Positions 62,339-64,000 of a stretch of DNA of 64,000 nucleotides are shown here, one piece after another. The notes beneath the pieces are model-generated. The model saw only the letters and a program-made list of their open reading frames with translations, was not told where the DNA came from and did no database searches. Made by a program: the position numbers and the translations under genes. Each line of letters starts with the position of its first letter. Within the stretch, counting starts at the first letter, position 1. The stretch is from an uncultured Bacteroidia bacterium. Lineage in GTDB: Bacteria; Bacteroidota; Bacteroidia; Bacteroidales; ML635J-15. The stretch spans positions 248,001 through 312,000 of the forward strand of contig CADAXK010000002.1 in assembly GCA_902791865.1 (NCBI GenBank), read 5' to 3'.

Positions 62339-63040
62339 ATGAAAATCGCATGTAACATATTAAAGTGGCTATTTATCTCATTCGGTATAATATTATTGCT
62401 AATAAACATTTTAGCGCTCACCCCACTCCCATTCTACATGCACCGCAGTCTAGGCGAAGACGCATCGTGGGAAAATGATTCCACCACACAATTCACCCCC
62501 GACTACATCATAATGTTCGGCGGTGCAGGAATGCCCTCAGAAAGCAACCTCATACGACTGTATTACACTGCCGAAATCGCAGGCAAACTGCACAAGCCGA
62601 TTATACTTGTCCACCCCGAAGACTCTGTGTGTCAAGCAGAAATGACAAAATACCTAGTCAACACCGGCATATCTTCCGACAGCATAATGTATATGACAGG
62701 TGGAAGCAACACCCGTTCCCAGTCGGTTTGCCTTGCCGACAGCTTTCCGCAGTTAAAAAAAGCTTCATCGTTGATAATCACCGCACCCGAGCACCTGTCG
62801 CGCACACTGAAATGCCTCAAGAAATGCGAAATAGAGAACCTCCGTGGCATCGGAGCATTTGAAAGCACAGTTGACTTCGACCTAGAACTGGACAAAGCCA
62901 AGCTCAAAGGCAACAAATTCGTTCCCGACATCGAAAGCACAAACTTGCGCTACACCTTCTGGAACTATCTGAAACTGGAAATCATTTGCTTCAGAGAATA
63001 CTTTGCAATGGCATATTACTGGGCAAAAGATTGGATATAA
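62339..63040 (+). CDS. DUF218 (SanA/YdcF-like) membrane-anchored protein
   Basis: A 233-residue protein with one N-terminal helix (LKWLFISFGIILLLINILALTPL) and a periplasmic DUF218 domain. Visible elements are YIIMFGGAGMPSESNLIRLYYTAEIAGK, ILVHPEDSV, DSIMYMTGGSNTRSQSVCLAD and SLIITAPEHLSRTLKCLKK. SanA/ElyC/YdcF proteins affect envelope integrity, but the biochemical activity is not settled. It has the dispersed repeat just upstream and no clear promoter box. Confidence 0.82.
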   Translation: MKIACNILKWLFISFGIILLLINILALTPLPFYMHRSLGEDASWENDSTTQFTPDYIIMFGGAGMPSESNLIRLYYTAEIAGKLHKPIILVHPEDSVCQAEMTKYLVNTGISSDSIMYMTGGSNTRSQSVCLADSFPQLKKASSLIITAPEHLSRTLKCLKKCEIENLRGIGAFESTVDFDLELDKAKLKGNKFVPDIESTNLRYTFWNYLKLEIICFREYFAMAYYWAKDWI

Positions 63041-63122
63041 GGGGCTGACGCCCTGTTTCGTGGGCTACGCCCGTTTCAAATTTCAAGTTTAACGTTTAAG
63101 GGTTCAATGCCTTCGGCGTTTC

Positions 63123-63316
63123 TGTAGAGACGCGCCATGGCACGTCTTTACAGGAAATTACGATGTTTCTGGTTTAATGTTTCCGAATTTGATAATTCGA
63201 TGATTTGATGATTCATGTAGAATCGCGCCATGGCACGATTCTACATGATGAATGTGATGATTAAAATTGTAGCGGCGCAATGATTTGCGCCGATTAAGAC
63301 GCAAAATTTTGCGTCT
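63123..63316. repeat. Cluster of REP-like palindromes
   Basis: Four palindromes in 194 bp: 63123-63152 (TGTAGAGACGCGCC type), 63216-63245 (TGTAGAATCGCGCC type), 63268-63292 (TGTAGCGGCGCAA type, right end truncated) and 63297-63316 (AGACGCAAAA/TTTTGCGTCT). The gap 63041-63422 has no gene. Confidence 0.78.
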
Positions 63317-63422
63317 GTACAAGGATGAGAGAGGATAAAAGTCGCAGCACGGGAACGGAGAATCCTGCACAAAAACGGAATGACGGCAAGGGGTTGTCAA
63401 AAAAAACAGAAATATTGCCCAC

Positions 63423-64000
63423 TTAATACCTTCTACAATATTCCAAGAATCTCAGATACACATTCTTATACCAATTTTCCAACTCGCCAAACATTGTGGT
63501 ATTATGCCACAGAAGCACAAAGTCCCCCTCAACAGCAACGCATCTTTCGTACAAACTACAAATGCTCGCAAACGCCTCTTCCTCTGTCAAGTTTCTATAT
63601 TGGAACAAAGTCGTATCCATTGCAACTAGCGGATGCTCAACAACATCAGTAACACAATCGTTTTCAATATCATACAGGCGGTACGGATGGCAAGTGCCGC
63701 AACGGAAACCTTCATGCTCGGGGAATCCCAAAGTCGAATCGCTATGAATGCCACACTCCTGCCAAATCTGTGGAGTTTTGCGCGCATCGAAGCGCAGGAA
63801 ATGCTGACGTACAGATGCAACTCCATGTCCACACACCATCTCAAGCCGATTCTTCTCCATTGTAAAAATGAATTTGTCGCCGAAAGAATACAAGCCACCA
63901 TGCAACCCAACGGTCACTCCTTGCGACTGCAAATCCTTAATGCACTCACGCGATTTTTGCGAAAGAATATTGTATGTAGAATCAAAATCTTTTCTACGTA
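63423..64000 (-). CDS. Polysaccharide-deacetylase-like protein, C-terminal part
   Basis: The frame is open to the right edge, so the N-terminus is missing; 192 codons including the stop are visible. SQGVTVGLHGGLYSFGDKF, VRQHFLRF, SDSTLGFPEHEGFRCGTCHPYRLYD and FVLLWHNT are typical of the polysaccharide-deacetylase-like proteins found in Bacteroidetes cell-surface loci, in which a DSTLGF-x-GFR motif forms part of the active site. The metal-binding Asp of the first motif would be outside the window. The substrate is unknown. Confidence 0.75.
   Translation of the reverse strand, partial: RRKDFDSTYNILSQKSRECIKDLQSQGVTVGLHGGLYSFGDKFIFTMEKNRLEMVCGHGVASVRQHFLRFDARKTPQIWQECGIHSDSTLGFPEHEGFRCGTCHPYRLYDIENDCVTDVVEHPLVAMDTTLFQYRNLTEEEAFASICSLYERCVAVEGDFVLLWHNTTMFGELENWYKNVYLRFLEYCRRY

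Overview
The window looks like a chromosomal segment from a Bacteroidales bacterium, probably an uncultured gut or rumen type. Three things support this. The -7 promoter box TAnnTTTG of the Bacteroidetes primary sigma factor precedes most genes. There are several type IX secretion (T9SS) cargo and accessory proteins: two CHU_C/type B C-terminal domains, a type A sorting domain, PorP/SprF and a GldM C-domain protein. The housekeeping genes are typical of Bacteroidales (hppA, pta-ackA, pyrDK, serC, TonB-linked outer-membrane proteins). No plasmid, phage or rRNA genes are visible.

Layout. 0-13 kb: SIMPL-domain protein (partial), mnmD, a T9SS subtilisin, a T9SS type B protein, ychF-hisS, a MITE-like element and a possible structured RNA, an acetyltransferase, and a HEAT protein/histidine kinase/response regulator operon. 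13-25.7 kb: the first repeat-associated AAA+ ATPase, aspS, tRNA-Glu(CTC), serC, hppA, a rhodanese, envelope proteins and pyrK-pyrD. 25.8-40.4 kb: an accessory island with an ATPase/TOPRIM-like pair, three further AAA+ ATPases, a putative ADP-ribosyltransferase-like protein, a subtilisin lipoprotein, a DUF1016 nuclease, an MNT/HEPN pair and many repeats, interrupted by a DEAD-box helicase. 40-64 kb: a GldM-like protein, sodB with a duplicated fragment of its 3' end, a PorP plus giant cargo operon, an MBL RNase/fur/purA/PAS operon, an S41 protease, a broken RAYT transposase, pta-ackA, hpt-adk, a TonB-family lipoprotein, ansA, an outer-membrane receptor, a cyclo-ligase, DUF218 and a partial polysaccharide deacetylase.

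Most interesting signal. Four genes encode AAA+ ATPases with a C-terminal PD-(D/E)XK-like motif (two archaeal-ATPase/DUF234 type, two AAA_14/DUF4143 type). Each is tied to its own short repeat. One has a 54-bp-period palindromic array, two have exactly 33-bp-period arrays sharing an AAAAGTGA core, and one is bracketed by 60-bp direct repeats that abut its start codon and lie 6 bp past its stop. A second is bracketed by a 121-bp imperfect direct repeat. This suggests a family of ATPases that recognise cognate iteron-like sites, as self-regulating or cassette-like mobile genes. The repeats are read directly from the sequence; the function is inference.

The genome also carries small palindrome families. 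One is a REP-like 30-bp family, and a copy of it lies in frame inside the RAYT gene. Another is a family of about 180-190 bp elements ending in GTCATTCCG. All functional names are from reading the protein sequences; no database search was run.
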